Numbered from the stretch's first letter, positions 26,312 to 35,999 are shown. The stretch: DNA of 62,738 bases from JAEUKQ01 sp964414755 (GCA_964414755.1 CAYPXH010000005.1:1-62738); one strand, 5' to 3'. Program-made: numbers and translations. The notes: generated from the sequence alone by a model not told the origin.

Positions 26312-26698
26312 ATGGCACGAGTTACAGTTGAAGATTGCATTCAAAAAGTATCTAATAGATTTGAATTGGTTATTTTATCGGCCCAACGTGCCAGGGATAT
26401 AGCGGCCGGTGAGAACATTGGCGTTGAACGTGATCGCGATAAAAATCCTGTTGTGGCGTTACGTGAAATTGCCGATACGAACATATCATTAGACGAACTT
26501 CGTGATAATGTTGTGAAGTCGTTAAACCGTCATGCATCAGGACAGGTTGTATCACACAAAAAGCCTGCACCTACCGCTGTTGCAGAACAAGATTTGTTAC
26601 AAGAATTAAATGAAGCACAATCAAGTATGCAGGATGAGGTATCTCAGGCGGTTATCGAAGGTAAATTTGAGGATGTCAAAATTACCGATGAGGAATAG
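26312..26698 (+). CDS. rpoZ: RNA polymerase omega subunit
   Basis: Small subunit that stabilises the RNA polymerase beta' subunit and contributes to the ppGpp site. It has 128 residues. The start MARVTVEDCIQKVSNRFELVILSAQRARDIAAGENI is diagnostic and the tail is acidic, as in alphaproteobacteria. It lies immediately before the ppGpp synthetase/hydrolase gene, the standard arrangement. The ribosome-binding site AAGGAAAAGG precedes the ATG. Confidence 0.97.
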   Translation: MARVTVEDCIQKVSNRFELVILSAQRARDIAAGENIGVERDRDKNPVVALREIADTNISLDELRDNVVKSLNRHASGQVVSHKKPAPTAVAEQDLLQELNEAQSSMQDEVSQAVIEGKFEDVKITDEE

Positions 26699-26789
26699 TG
26701 CTAAGCTGGCTTCATTTTACGAGAGATAAATGAAACAGCCTTTTGCTTGATGTTTTTTTCTTTGCTTGGGGGCAGCAAGAAGGGATGAG

Positions 26790-28961
26790 ATGATTAGGCA
26801 ATATGAGCTGGTTGAACGTGTTAAGAGTTATGACCCAAATGCAGATGAAGATGCATTAAATAGGGCTTATGTTTTTTCAATGAAAGCCCACGGTGATCAA
26901 GCCCGTGCAAATGGTGATCCGTATTTTTCACATCCTCTAGAAGTTGCCAATATATTATCAGGCATGCGGCTTGACACAGCTTCGATCATTACGGGTCTTT
27001 TGCATGATACAGTTGAAGACACCAAAACAACTTTAAAAGAGGTTGAAGGACTTTTTGGTTCCGAAGTTGCCAGGCTTGTCAATGGTGTGACTAAACTATC
27101 TAAGTTAGAATTACAGTCCGATCGTACAAAATATGCTGAAAATTTTCGTAAATTAGTTCTTGCTACGTCAAATGACATCCGTGTTTTATTGGTAAAACTA
27201 GCCGACCGTTTGCATAACATGCAAACACTACATTTTATAAATGACCCACAAAAAAGGCAAAGAATAGCAAGGGAAACATTAGAAATTTATGCCCCATTAG
27301 CTGAACGGATGGGAATTCAATGGATTAAAGAAAGGCTTGAAGATTTATCGTTTGCAGAATTGTTTGCGGACACGCGGCAATCTATACTTGAAAGACTTGG
27401 GTCGTTTCAACAAAAAGATAATGATATTATTAGCCGTATATCAACACAATTAAAGGAAGCGCTTAAAAAACAAGGAATTGAAGCTACTGTAACTGGCCGC
27501 GAAAAAACACCATATTCGATTTGGCGCAAAATGCAGACGCGCAATGTTAGCTTTGACCAACTATCTGATATTATGGCTTTTCGCATTGTTGTTGATGATG
27601 TTCCACAGTGTTACCAAGCACTTGGCATTATGCACAATGTTTTTTTTATGGTTCCTGGGCGCTTTAAAGATTACATCAGTACGCCTAAGCCAAATGGTTA
27701 TCAATCACTACATACAGGTATTATTGGTCCCGAGCAGCAGCGGATCGAGATTCAGATTCGCACACAAAAAATGCACGATATTGCAGAGCATGGAGTTGCT
27801 GCTCATTGGGAATATAAGCAAGGTGCAGCTAAACAAGATGGCCGCCAATACCGGTGGTTGCGAGAGTTGCTTGATATTTTGGAAAATGCTTCAGACCCTG
27901 AAGAATTTTTAGAGCACACCAAACTCGAAATGTTTCAAGACCAGGTTTTCTGTTTTACGCCAAAGGGTGATTTATTTGCTCTGCCTAAGGGGGCAACTTC
28001 TATTGATTTTGCTTATGCGATTCACTCGGATATTGGTGATCATTGTGCACGTGCCAAGGTTAACGGTTCTTTAGTACCATTACGCACCCAATTACAAAAT
28101 GGTGATGTCGTTGAAATTATTACTTCCCGTACGCAAGCACCATCACCTGCTTGGGAGCGAATTGTTGTAACAGGCAAGGCAAGGTCTTGCATTAGGCGAT
28201 ATATTCGGACACAAAATTATGGTCAATTGCTTGAGGCAGGAAAACTAAGTTTTCAGAAATTTCTTAAGAATGAAAGTATCGATATCAATCAGTATGGGGG
28301 GCATGAAGGATTATTTAAAAGATTTAAATTTAACAATATGGACGACTTTTTTCTGGCTTTTGGTGAGAACAAAATTAACCATAAAGATGTTGTTGATTAT
28401 TTAAAAGAAACAAATACCCAGATTTTGTCTTCCAAATTAAACTTGGAACAAACCCAACCCTTCGTTGTAGATCGCGAGAAAAGTGAGCGAAAACCAGAGA
28501 AAATTCTCGATAAATCTGGTCCCATCAGTGGGTTAGTACCGGGAATGGCGTTTCATTTTGCTGGATGTTGTCATCCATTGCCTGGGGATAAAATCGTTGG
28601 TATTGTAAGGACGGGGCGCGGAATTACAATTCATACCAAAGAATGTGAGAATTTGACACAATTCCATGACCAACTTGATCGCTGGTTAGATGTTAGCTGG
28701 AATATACAAGGACAAAATCAAGGTAGTACTGGTCGGCTAAATGTGATGATGCTTAATAAACCAGGAGCCTTGGGTACCCTGGCTACAACAATAGGTAAGA
28801 CGGAAGCCAACATTAGCAATTTGAAAATTAAAAAGCGGTCGGATGATTTTTTTGAATTGCTGATTGATCTCGAAGTAAAAAGTTTAGATCATTTGATGAA
28901 TATCATAGCTTCTCTTAAGGCTTTGCCTATGGTCAGTTTAGTTGAGAGGGTAAAAAACTAG
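26790..28961 (+). CDS. rsh: Bifunctional (p)ppGpp synthetase/hydrolase
   Basis: Makes and degrades the stringent-response alarmone. The ATG at 26790, after AAGAAGGGATGAG, gives 723 residues; a TTG at 26766 would add eight. The HD hydrolase domain is intact (His48 in YFSHPLEVANIL, His72-Asp73 in LLHDTVEDT). The synthetase domain has the YQSLHTGIIGP substrate loop near 310. TGS and ACT domains follow, the latter starting around GSTGRLNVMMLNKPGALGTLA. Both catalytic halves look functional, as expected for the single Rsh of alphaproteobacteria. In relatives pdxJ often lies between this gene and acpS; here the gap is only 59 bp. Confidence 0.96.
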   Translation: MIRQYELVERVKSYDPNADEDALNRAYVFSMKAHGDQARANGDPYFSHPLEVANILSGMRLDTASIITGLLHDTVEDTKTTLKEVEGLFGSEVARLVNGVTKLSKLELQSDRTKYAENFRKLVLATSNDIRVLLVKLADRLHNMQTLHFINDPQKRQRIARETLEIYAPLAERMGIQWIKERLEDLSFAELFADTRQSILERLGSFQQKDNDIISRISTQLKEALKKQGIEATVTGREKTPYSIWRKMQTRNVSFDQLSDIMAFRIVVDDVPQCYQALGIMHNVFFMVPGRFKDYISTPKPNGYQSLHTGIIGPEQQRIEIQIRTQKMHDIAEHGVAAHWEYKQGAAKQDGRQYRWLRELLDILENASDPEEFLEHTKLEMFQDQVFCFTPKGDLFALPKGATSIDFAYAIHSDIGDHCARAKVNGSLVPLRTQLQNGDVVEIITSRTQAPSPAWERIVVTGKARSCIRRYIRTQNYGQLLEAGKLSFQKFLKNESIDINQYGGHEGLFKRFKFNNMDDFFLAFGENKINHKDVVDYLKETNTQILSSKLNLEQTQPFVVDREKSERKPEKILDKSGPISGLVPGMAFHFAGCCHPLPGDKIVGIVRTGRGITIHTKECENLTQFHDQLDRWLDVSWNIQGQNQGSTGRLNVMMLNKPGALGTLATTIGKTEANISNLKIKKRSDDFFELLIDLEVKSLDHLMNIIASLKALPMVSLVERVKN

Positions 28962-29020
28962 GTTTGTGATATTAATAGGATTATTGTTTTTAGCAGTTAG
29001 TAAAAATTGGTGAACAGCTT

Positions 29021-29437
29021 ATGATTCTTGGAATTGGTCTTGATATCGTTGACATTAGACGTATTGAAAAAGTGTATCAGAAATATAGAGACAAATTTTT
29101 ATTCCGTATTTTTACACCAATTGAAATTGAACGTGCACGTCGGCGTGCTGATATTTCAGCAACGCTCGCTAAACGTTTTGCTGCAAAAGAAGCTTGTGCA
29201 AAAGCCCTAGGCACAGGGTTTCGTGATAACGTTGTCTGGCGTGACATTGGCGTTATTAATCTGCCAAGTGGTCAACCAACGTTGGAATTGACAGGTGGGG
29301 CTGCCGAACGTTTGAAAAAAATAACCCCATCTGGCATAAAAACAAAAATTGATTTAACAATGACAGACGAGTATCCTCAAGCACAAGCTTTGGTCATTAT
29401 ATCAGCCTGGATGCCATTTTTTGAAGGAAAACTATGA
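29021..29437 (+). CDS. acpS: Holo-acyl carrier protein synthase
   Basis: Transfers phosphopantetheine from CoA to acyl carrier protein; cytosolic. It has 138 residues. The motif IGLDIVDIRRIEK with the metal-binding Asp8 is present, and the FAAKEACAKALGTGF helix carries the second metal ligand, Glu. It ends in a 4-bp overlap with lepB (ATGA), so the two are translationally coupled. Confidence 0.96.
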   Translation: MILGIGLDIVDIRRIEKVYQKYRDKFLFRIFTPIEIERARRRADISATLAKRFAAKEACAKALGTGFRDNVVWRDIGVINLPSGQPTLELTGGAAERLKKITPSGIKTKIDLTMTDEYPQAQALVIISAWMPFFEGKL

Positions 29438-30255
29438 ACACGCAACTGAATCGTACAACTGGTGCAAAACTAAACCCTAAGAAAAAAGAATCATCTTTAT
29501 GGTCTTTTATCAAAACGCTTATTTATGCTGTTTTAATCGCGTTAGTTATTCGAACATTTGCGTATGAACCTTTTAATATACCTACAAAATCAATGGTGCC
29601 AACTTTATTGGATGGTGATTATATTTTTGTATCTAAATTTGCCTACGGATATAGCGGTTATTCGTTCCCTTTTGTTACCTTGCCAATTGAAGGGCGTTTT
29701 TTGAGTTCGCCTCCTGAAAGGGGTGATGTTATTGTTTTTCGGTTACCCAAAGATGGCAAGACAGATTACATTAAACGGTTAATTGGCCTACCTGGTGATG
29801 AAATTCAAGTTAAGAATGGAATCCTTTTTATTAATAACCAACCTGTGAAAAGAGAAAAGGTCGAAGATTATATTGAAACATCGCCGACTGGTGTTAATTA
29901 TCGCTATTCTCAATATATTGAAACACTTCCCAATAATCGCCAGCATTTTATTATTGAACGTAGCGATACACATGTGCCGTTCGACCGTGATCCATTGGTG
30001 CCTGCGCCCTTCAACACAGCCGATAACACACCTGTATATAAAGTTCCGGCAGGACACTATTTTATGATGGGAGATAACCGAGATAATTCTGCTGATAGCC
30101 GTGTTTTGTCTCAGGTTGGTTACATTCCCGAACGTAACCTCATAGGTAAGGCACAATTACGTTTCTTTTCTTTGCGTGATGGTGCAAGTATTTGGCAGGT
30201 TTGGCTTTGGTTCTCGAAGATAAGAACAGAGCGCTTATTTACGGTTATTCACTAA
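29434..30255 (+). CDS. lepB: Signal peptidase I
   Basis: Membrane serine protease that removes Sec and Tat signal peptides. It has 273 residues with one N-terminal transmembrane helix (about 26-44). The Ser-Lys dyad is Ser53 in NIPTKSMVPTL and Lys114 in DYIKRLIGLPGD. The box GHYFMMGDNRDNSADSR is present near the C-terminus. It sits in the conserved acpS-lepB-rnc-era block. Confidence 0.97.
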   Translation: MNTQLNRTTGAKLNPKKKESSLWSFIKTLIYAVLIALVIRTFAYEPFNIPTKSMVPTLLDGDYIFVSKFAYGYSGYSFPFVTLPIEGRFLSSPPERGDVIVFRLPKDGKTDYIKRLIGLPGDEIQVKNGILFINNQPVKREKVEDYIETSPTGVNYRYSQYIETLPNNRQHFIIERSDTHVPFDRDPLVPAPFNTADNTPVYKVPAGHYFMMGDNRDNSADSRVLSQVGYIPERNLIGKAQLRFFSLRDGASIWQVWLWFSKIRTERLFTVIH

Positions 30256-30292
30256 GATACCACCTCTATTGGAGAGATTTATAGAGAAATCT

Positions 30293-30991
30293 GTGATTAG
30301 CAAAAAAAAATTAACAACCGAGCAGCAAAAATATTTTCAAGATTTATTGAAAATTGCCGTCAATGACTCACAAATATTAGTGCAGGCACTTACGCATTCA
30401 AGTGTGGGTACCAAAGACAATGAAAGGCTAGAATTTTTGGGTGATAGAGTCTTAGGATTAGTGATTGCAGAATACCTTTATCATCATCGCCCAACAGAAC
30501 AAGAAGGTGGGCTTGCAAAACGCCTCGCGCATATGGCTAGTAAAGATATATTAGCCAGCATAGCTATAAAAATTGGGTTGCATCAAATTATTTTCCTGTC
30601 GAAATCAGAAGAAAATGGGGGCGGACGTGCTAACACAACTATTCTAGCAGATTGTTTTGAGGCAGTTATCGCTGCTGTTTATCTAGAATATGGATTTGAT
30701 GTTGTACGAAAACTTATTTTAGCTTGCTGGGATGATCATCTATGTTCTGATGGTGCTCCGCCCGTTGATCCCAAAAATATTTTACAAGAATGGAGTCAGG
30801 CAAATACTTTATCTTTGCCAGAATACCGAGTGATATCACGCACGGGCCCAGCACATCAACCATTATTTGAAGTTGCTGTTTATATTTTCGGTTATCAAAC
30901 AGTTACTGGTCAGGGCAGCTCTAAAAAACTTGCTGAACGTCACGCGGCGCAGAATTTTCTTGCCCAAATTGGATTAGTTAATGATAAATAA
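30293..30991 (+). CDS. rnc: Ribonuclease III
   Basis: Double-strand-specific endonuclease for rRNA and mRNA processing. The catalytic signature is NERLEFLGDRVLGLVIAEYLY, with acidic residues in ADCFEAVIAAVYLEYG. A dsRNA-binding domain is at the C-terminus (NILQEWSQANTLSLPEYRVISRTGPAH to SSKKLAERHAAQNFL). The start is ambiguous. GTG at 30293 gives 232 residues and has a weak AGAGA ribosome-binding site; a TTG at 30269 would add eight residues but has none. Standard place between lepB and era. Confidence 0.93.
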   Translation: MISKKKLTTEQQKYFQDLLKIAVNDSQILVQALTHSSVGTKDNERLEFLGDRVLGLVIAEYLYHHRPTEQEGGLAKRLAHMASKDILASIAIKIGLHQIIFLSKSEENGGGRANTTILADCFEAVIAAVYLEYGFDVVRKLILACWDDHLCSDGAPPVDPKNILQEWSQANTLSLPEYRVISRTGPAHQPLFEVAVYIFGYQTVTGQGSSKKLAERHAAQNFLAQIGLVNDK

Positions 30992-31042
30992 GTGCCATGG
31001 CCAGTTGGGCATCATGAACATCACTTTTGTTGACAAATTGTA

Positions 31043-31954
31043 ATGACAAATAATCAAACCAATCAATTTTGTGCTTTTATTGCTATTATTGGTGCGCCTA
31101 ATGCCGGTAAATCCACGCTAATGAATAAAATTGTTGGGCAAAAAATATCGATTGTCTCACCCCGTGTCCAAACAACAAGAACGCGCATTCTAGGTGTTTT
31201 AGTACATAATCAGGCGCAGTTGGTTTTTATTGACACTCCCGGGATTTTTGAGGCAAGCAAAAATTTCGAGAAAGCTTTGGTTAAAAATGCTTGGCAAGCA
31301 CAGCATGATGCTGATTGTGTTATGGTTGTTATTGACGTTTCAAAAAAACCTGCTTTTGCGCAAATCAGAACAATAATGACTAAAATAACTAAGCTATCAA
31401 GCCAAAAAAAAGTTGTTTGTGTTTTAAATAAAGTTGATCTTGTCGATAAACAAGCCCTTTTAGAATTAGCTAAACAATTATGGGATCAACAAATATTTCA
31501 AGAAATTTTTATGGTTTCAGCAATTACAGGTGAGGGAATTGACAAGTTAATTGCATATCTAGTTAAAAATTCTCCTGAGCAGCCATGGCATTTTCCTTCT
31601 GATCAGGTTTCAGACTTACCATTAAGGCTATTGGCGGCCGAAATAACACGTGAGCAGTTATTTTATCACGTACATGATGAAGTTCCCCACGATTCAATCG
31701 TGATACCAGAATCTTGGAATGTTAAAAACAATAATGAATTGGTTATTCATCAGGTAATTTATGTAACAAGGTCAGGACAAAAGGCTATTGTGATTGGTGA
31801 TCAGGGGCAAAAGATTAAAGCTATTCGCTTGGCATCCCAACGTCAGTTAACAGAAATAATGCAAACCAAAGTGCATTTATATCTAAAAGTTGATGTAAAC
31901 CCGAAATGGCAGGAAGATCAAAAATTATTAAAGTTGGTTGGTTTTACACCATAA
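31043..31954 (+). CDS. era: GTPase Era
   Basis: Essential GTPase that binds 16S rRNA during 30S assembly. It has 303 residues. The G1 motif GAPNAGKST is near residue 17, with DTPG and NKVD following; a KH RNA-binding domain occupies the C-terminal third (around IVIGDQGQKIKAIRLASQRQL). It ends this part of the operon; a 10-bp hairpin starts at its stop codon. In most alphaproteobacteria recO follows directly, but here a leftward gene intervenes. Confidence 0.97.
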   Translation: MTNNQTNQFCAFIAIIGAPNAGKSTLMNKIVGQKISIVSPRVQTTRTRILGVLVHNQAQLVFIDTPGIFEASKNFEKALVKNAWQAQHDADCVMVVIDVSKKPAFAQIRTIMTKITKLSSQKKVVCVLNKVDLVDKQALLELAKQLWDQQIFQEIFMVSAITGEGIDKLIAYLVKNSPEQPWHFPSDQVSDLPLRLLAAEITREQLFYHVHDEVPHDSIVIPESWNVKNNNELVIHQVIYVTRSGQKAIVIGDQGQKIKAIRLASQRQLTEIMQTKVHLYLKVDVNPKWQEDQKLLKLVGFTP

Positions 31955-31975
31955 AGCCCCTTTAAGGGGCTTTAT
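31951..31975. terminator. Hairpin at the end of era
   Basis: The arms ATAAAGCCCC (31951-31960) and GGGGCTTTAT (31966-31975) form a 10-bp stem with a 5-nt loop that includes the era stop codon. The T-run is short. It lies between the convergent era and nucleotidase genes. Confidence 0.6.
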
Positions 31976-31992
31976 GGTTGTTACAATACTAC

Positions 31993-33642
31993 TTAGTTTT
32001 GGCGTTTAATCCTTCCTTCAACAGCCGGTGACACCAATTTCTTGCTGTCTAAAAGATGCTGAATATATGAGCTTAAGGCCTCTTCAAGATTCATACCGTT
32101 ATCAATCGGGTTAATAGCCTTTTCTTTGAAAACAGAAAATCCATCACCACCAGCACGTAAGAAATCGTTTGTTACGACTACATAAGTGGCTTGTTCATCT
32201 AATAAAACAAACTGACCATCTGCAGTTTTTACTTCTATTGATAGAATACGGCTGCCAACAGGTTTTGTTGCATCCCAACTATAGCGTAACCCGCTGACTT
32301 GCAAGAATCTACCTGTTCCTTCATTTGTTGTGCTTTCGGCGCGACTAACACCATTTTCTAATGCAAGTCTCACATCGCTTCCTTTTAAGCCAAAGACAGA
32401 AACGCTATTTGAGAATGGTAGAACTTCAAGAATCTGTCCATAATTGATAGGTCCTTTAGGAATACTTGTGCGTATTCCACCACCGTTTTGGAAGGCAATC
32501 TGGGTTTTTTGCTTTTGTGTTGCAAAAAGCAAAGCATCACTAATGAGGTTGCCTAGGTTACATTCTTGGTGGCGGCAAATTTCACGGCTACCAACCAATT
32601 CTGTTTCTGTTGTTCCAACTTGTCGTTGACGGAAAACTTGTAGTGGTTCGCTCAATTCTTTAACCATCGACAACACTTGTTGATCTTGTGGAACGGTGTG
32701 ATCAAGTAAAATAGGTTCGCCTTGCCAGCGTACCGGAATACCTTTGTCATTAAAAGTAACCTCAAGATTACCAAGATAAATTCCAGCATAATAAGCTTGC
32801 GCAACTAGAGCAGGATCTCCAGACGGCGTTTTAACGACAATAGGATATGGAGCAACAGCTTCTTTGCGCTGGTTGCTTTGTAGGCTGTGGCTATGACCAC
32901 CGATATAAACGTCTACACCACGCACCATTTCCGCAAGTTTAATGTCTTCAGCTAGCCCAATATGTGTAAGGGCAATGATTTTATTAACACCTTGGGCTTC
33001 TAAAACCTTGACCTCGGTTTCTAGGGAATTTTTAAGTTCTTGGAATGTTACGGTTGACCCGGGGCTTGATAAAATTGGGGTATCTACGGTAATTAAGCCG
33101 ATAATACCAATTTTTTCACCTTTTTGATTAATAACGAGCGATTTTTTAATAAATTTATTCAGATTTGGTTCTTGCTGGGCATTAATATTGGCAACGATCA
33201 TATTTAAATCTTTGCTGTTTTTTAGGAACTCAACTAATTCGGCAACTCCATTATCAAATTCATGGTTACCAAGAGTGACAGCATCAAATTTAATATAGTT
33301 TACAAATGGCCAAAGGGCTGCACTTTTATAATAGGTATAGAATAAGCTACCCTGAAAAAAATCGCCAGCATTAAGAACCAACAATGGCTGGGTAGCTTTC
33401 TGTTGACGAATTTGGTTAATCATACCAGCCATGCGTGCAAAACCACCATAACATTTCTGCGCTTCAGCGTCTTTAGCAGTACAGCTTGACCCACTCATAG
33501 TGACTTGATCAAGGCGGGCGTGAACATCGTTATTGTGAATGATCGTTAGCGTATATTCTGTGGATGTGTTTTGTTGTGCGTGTGCGGTAATCGATAAAGC
33601 CATTAAAGGCAGAATAGCCGCTTTTTTTATGAAACTAATCAT
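31993..33642 (-). CDS. Periplasmic 5'-nucleotidase / metallophosphatase, UshA family
   Basis: Secreted two-metal phosphatase that probably dephosphorylates nucleotides or UDP-sugars. The start at 33642 gives 549 residues and a clean signal peptide (MISFIKKAAILPLMALSITAHA). An AGGAGA lies about 12 bases upstream; a longer frame to 33702 has no support. Metal-binding motifs include NNDVHARLD near the N-terminus and LGNHEFDNG, then THIGLAEDIKLAEMV and IGGHSHS. The C-terminal 5'-nucleotidase domain has CNLGNLISDALLFA and FQNGGGIRTSIP. It is inserted in reverse between era and recO, breaking a conserved pair, which suggests local rearrangement or gain. Confidence 0.92.
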   Translation of the reverse strand: MISFIKKAAILPLMALSITAHAQQNTSTEYTLTIIHNNDVHARLDQVTMSGSSCTAKDAEAQKCYGGFARMAGMINQIRQQKATQPLLVLNAGDFFQGSLFYTYYKSAALWPFVNYIKFDAVTLGNHEFDNGVAELVEFLKNSKDLNMIVANINAQQEPNLNKFIKKSLVINQKGEKIGIIGLITVDTPILSSPGSTVTFQELKNSLETEVKVLEAQGVNKIIALTHIGLAEDIKLAEMVRGVDVYIGGHSHSLQSNQRKEAVAPYPIVVKTPSGDPALVAQAYYAGIYLGNLEVTFNDKGIPVRWQGEPILLDHTVPQDQQVLSMVKELSEPLQVFRQRQVGTTETELVGSREICRHQECNLGNLISDALLFATQKQKTQIAFQNGGGIRTSIPKGPINYGQILEVLPFSNSVSVFGLKGSDVRLALENGVSRAESTTNEGTGRFLQVSGLRYSWDATKPVGSRILSIEVKTADGQFVLLDEQATYVVVTNDFLRAGGDGFSVFKEKAINPIDNGMNLEEALSSYIQHLLDSKKLVSPAVEGRIKRQN

Positions 33643-33892
33643 GACTATATTGTTCTCCTGATAATATGCTAGATGGCGATTAAAGGGAATCTTTTGGTGC
33701 AAGATTTAATTGTTGCTAATAGCACCGAAATATTTTATCTGCAAGTTATAGTAATAAAAATTATTATACTTTAAAATGTAACGCATATGTGTGCTGAGAT
33801 TAGATATCTTTAAAAGACGCTTACCTGCCTAAGAATCGTATAGGGTCTTTTACAAACAGCACATCAAATTTTTGAACGGGATACCGTTTTCA

Positions 33893-34693
33893 ATGGAATG
33901 GGTAAGTGAAGGTTTTATTATTGCCGTGCGAGAACATGGCGATAATCAAGCAGTAATTAATATCTTTACCGAAAGATACGGTCGCTGTCAGGGACTTTTA
34001 TATGGCAGGCAAAATAAAAAGAATATTCCTACCATGCAGGTGGGTAATTTAGTGCAAGCGACCTGGAAAGCAAGAATTGAAAACCAGCTTGGTTATTTTT
34101 TGCTTGAAATTCAACAAGATAACAGCCGCCATATATTTTCCAATTATTGGGCATCTCATATTATCGCAGCAGCAGCAGAATTAATCTATCGGCTATTTCC
34201 CGAGCGCGAACCGCATGTCCGCACCTATAGACATTTACGACAATTGTTTCCTTTATTAAGTAAATCGCTTATGCACGCAATTCAAGAATATGTTAAATGG
34301 GAAACAGTGGTGTTAGCAGATATTGGTTATGGTTTAAATTTAAGCAATTGTGCTGTAACCGGCCAATCCTATGACTTAAGTTATGTCTCTCCGAAAACCG
34401 GACGTGCTGTATCAGAGTCAGTGGCACAAAATTGGGTGAATAAGCTTTTAATTCTACCAAATTTTTTACAAGTCAGTGATGAAAAAAGCTTGAGTGAAGC
34501 AACAGAATCAACGTCTATAATAGAACTGATTCATGGACTGAAATTAACAGGTTTTTTTATTGAAAAGTATGCGATGGCACAACTCTCAACGACACTAAGC
34601 TTGCAGGCTAGAAGCCGTTTAATAAATGTGGTTAACACTGCAATAAAACAGCATAAGGAAAGATCGGTGACAAAAGTTGGAATAAGTACATGA
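33893..34693 (+). CDS. recO: DNA repair protein RecO
   Basis: Recombination mediator that loads RecA with RecR. The ATG at 33893 gives 266 residues beginning MEWVSEGFIIAVREHGDNQAVINIF, the usual alphaproteobacterial start; a TTG 21 bp earlier is less likely. The N-terminal OB-fold is followed by a helical domain; the zinc-finger cysteines of some RecO proteins are reduced to the single NLSNCAVTG. Its stop overlaps the next gene by 4 bp, so the DadA-like gene is translationally coupled. Confidence 0.93.
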   Translation: MEWVSEGFIIAVREHGDNQAVINIFTERYGRCQGLLYGRQNKKNIPTMQVGNLVQATWKARIENQLGYFLLEIQQDNSRHIFSNYWASHIIAAAAELIYRLFPEREPHVRTYRHLRQLFPLLSKSLMHAIQEYVKWETVVLADIGYGLNLSNCAVTGQSYDLSYVSPKTGRAVSESVAQNWVNKLLILPNFLQVSDEKSLSEATESTSIIELIHGLKLTGFFIEKYAMAQLSTTLSLQARSRLINVVNTAIKQHKERSVTKVGIST

Positions 34694-35958
34694 CAAAGCT
34701 TTTTGGTCAAAGGCATATTGCTGTTATTGGATCCGATTATGCGGCACTTGCGTCAGCTATTTATTTAAAACTTGATGGTCATCAGGTAACCTTGTTTATG
34801 CAAGAAGAGCAGAAGAAATATAATCAGCAAAATTTAATGCCCGGTATTATGGCGCCGTTGCATACGTCTCTTTTTGCAATGATTAATGGTGTGCTTAAAA
34901 ATATTCTAAAGGCTGCCCGTAAGAATCCTGAATTTTGGGCACTAAAGTGGTCATATATTTTAAAAAATATAGATATTGTTCTGCGCATGTATCAAAATAA
35001 CAAAAAGTCTAAATTGCTGTCGCAACTTAAAGATATGCACCTATTATATGGACGATCCAATGAAGTCTATAAAGAGCTTTTAGGTGATCAAGAGGCACAG
35101 AAATGTTTTTTAGAATGTGGGGGATTTGTGTTTTTAGACAAAAATATCGATCCTGATAAAAACCGCGAATACGGAAAATTTATTGGTGATTATGGTATCC
35201 AGCATGAATTACTAGATCAAGCAACAATATTTGATTTTGATCCATCACTACCCAAAGATTTGGGGGACATTTTATACCTACCGGGAATTAGCCTTATTCC
35301 TAATCAAAACATATTATTATCAAAACTTTATGATCAATTATTAAAAGTTGGTGGTGTTGTTGAACAAGTGGAAATAAAAAGCTTTGCTTATGATGGGTTA
35401 GGTCCAACAGAAATTATTACTGAAAGCAGCCGTTATCCAGTTGATGCCGTTGTGCTGGCAGGTGGTGCTGATTCTAAAAGACTTTTGAAGGAATTAGATT
35501 ATAAACTGCCTTTGGCCACGAATCGTCTTTACCATATTAATTTCTATGATCCAGGGTTTACCATAAGACTGCCTGTTTTTTTCCCTGAGGATGAACTGTG
35601 GATTATGCCAACCGATACAGGGATTAAATGTATCGGTGCACGCGAATGGTTGATGAGGGATGATCTTAAGCCTAATTTTAATCGTACCAACTGGTTAAAA
35701 CAAAAAATACTTCACAAATTCCCTGCGGCTAATTTATCGAATTATGACGAGATAGTTATAAAACATGCCTGTTGGCCAGATTTTTTGCCACTGATTAGCA
35801 GTTCATCATTACACCGGAATGTTTTTTTTAGTATAGGCTATGACCATGCTGATATTGGGCTTGCGGGGGTAGCAGGTCAATTGTTAAAAAACTTGGTCTC
35901 AGACAACGATCCTGGGGTTGATATTAACGATTATTCTATTGGTCGTTTTGACTCTTAA
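34690..35958 (+). CDS. DadA-like FAD-dependent oxidoreductase, possibly degenerate
   Basis: A 422-residue protein with the DAO/DadA fold: N-terminal Rossmann strand HIAVIGSDYAALASAIYLKLDGHQVTLF and a C-terminal block ending in DFLPLISSSSLHRNVFFSIGYDHADIGLAGVAGQLL. That block parallels the PDxLPxIG...GHGHLGLT block of D-amino acid dehydrogenases. Two things are unusual. The dinucleotide fingerprint GxGxxG reads GSDYAA, lacking two of three glycines. The usual Arg-Pro before the PD motif is replaced by HACWPD. The middle segment is lysine-rich. It overlaps recO by 4 bp. It could be an inactive homologue, an enzyme with altered substrate, or in decay; the intact long frame argues against simple decay. 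Confidence 0.75.
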   Translation: MTKLFGQRHIAVIGSDYAALASAIYLKLDGHQVTLFMQEEQKKYNQQNLMPGIMAPLHTSLFAMINGVLKNILKAARKNPEFWALKWSYILKNIDIVLRMYQNNKKSKLLSQLKDMHLLYGRSNEVYKELLGDQEAQKCFLECGGFVFLDKNIDPDKNREYGKFIGDYGIQHELLDQATIFDFDPSLPKDLGDILYLPGISLIPNQNILLSKLYDQLLKVGGVVEQVEIKSFAYDGLGPTEIITESSRYPVDAVVLAGGADSKRLLKELDYKLPLATNRLYHINFYDPGFTIRLPVFFPEDELWIMPTDTGIKCIGAREWLMRDDLKPNFNRTNWLKQKILHKFPAANLSNYDEIVIKHACWPDFLPLISSSSLHRNVFFSIGYDHADIGLAGVAGQLLKNLVSDNDPGVDINDYSIGRFDS

Positions 35959-35999
35959 GGTTAGCTTTTATACAGTAGTATCAGGGAACACTTAATTAT

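Noticed and set aside
29788..30156. 122-codon minus-strand frame inside lepB
   Set aside because: Antisense to the conserved lepB catalytic region.
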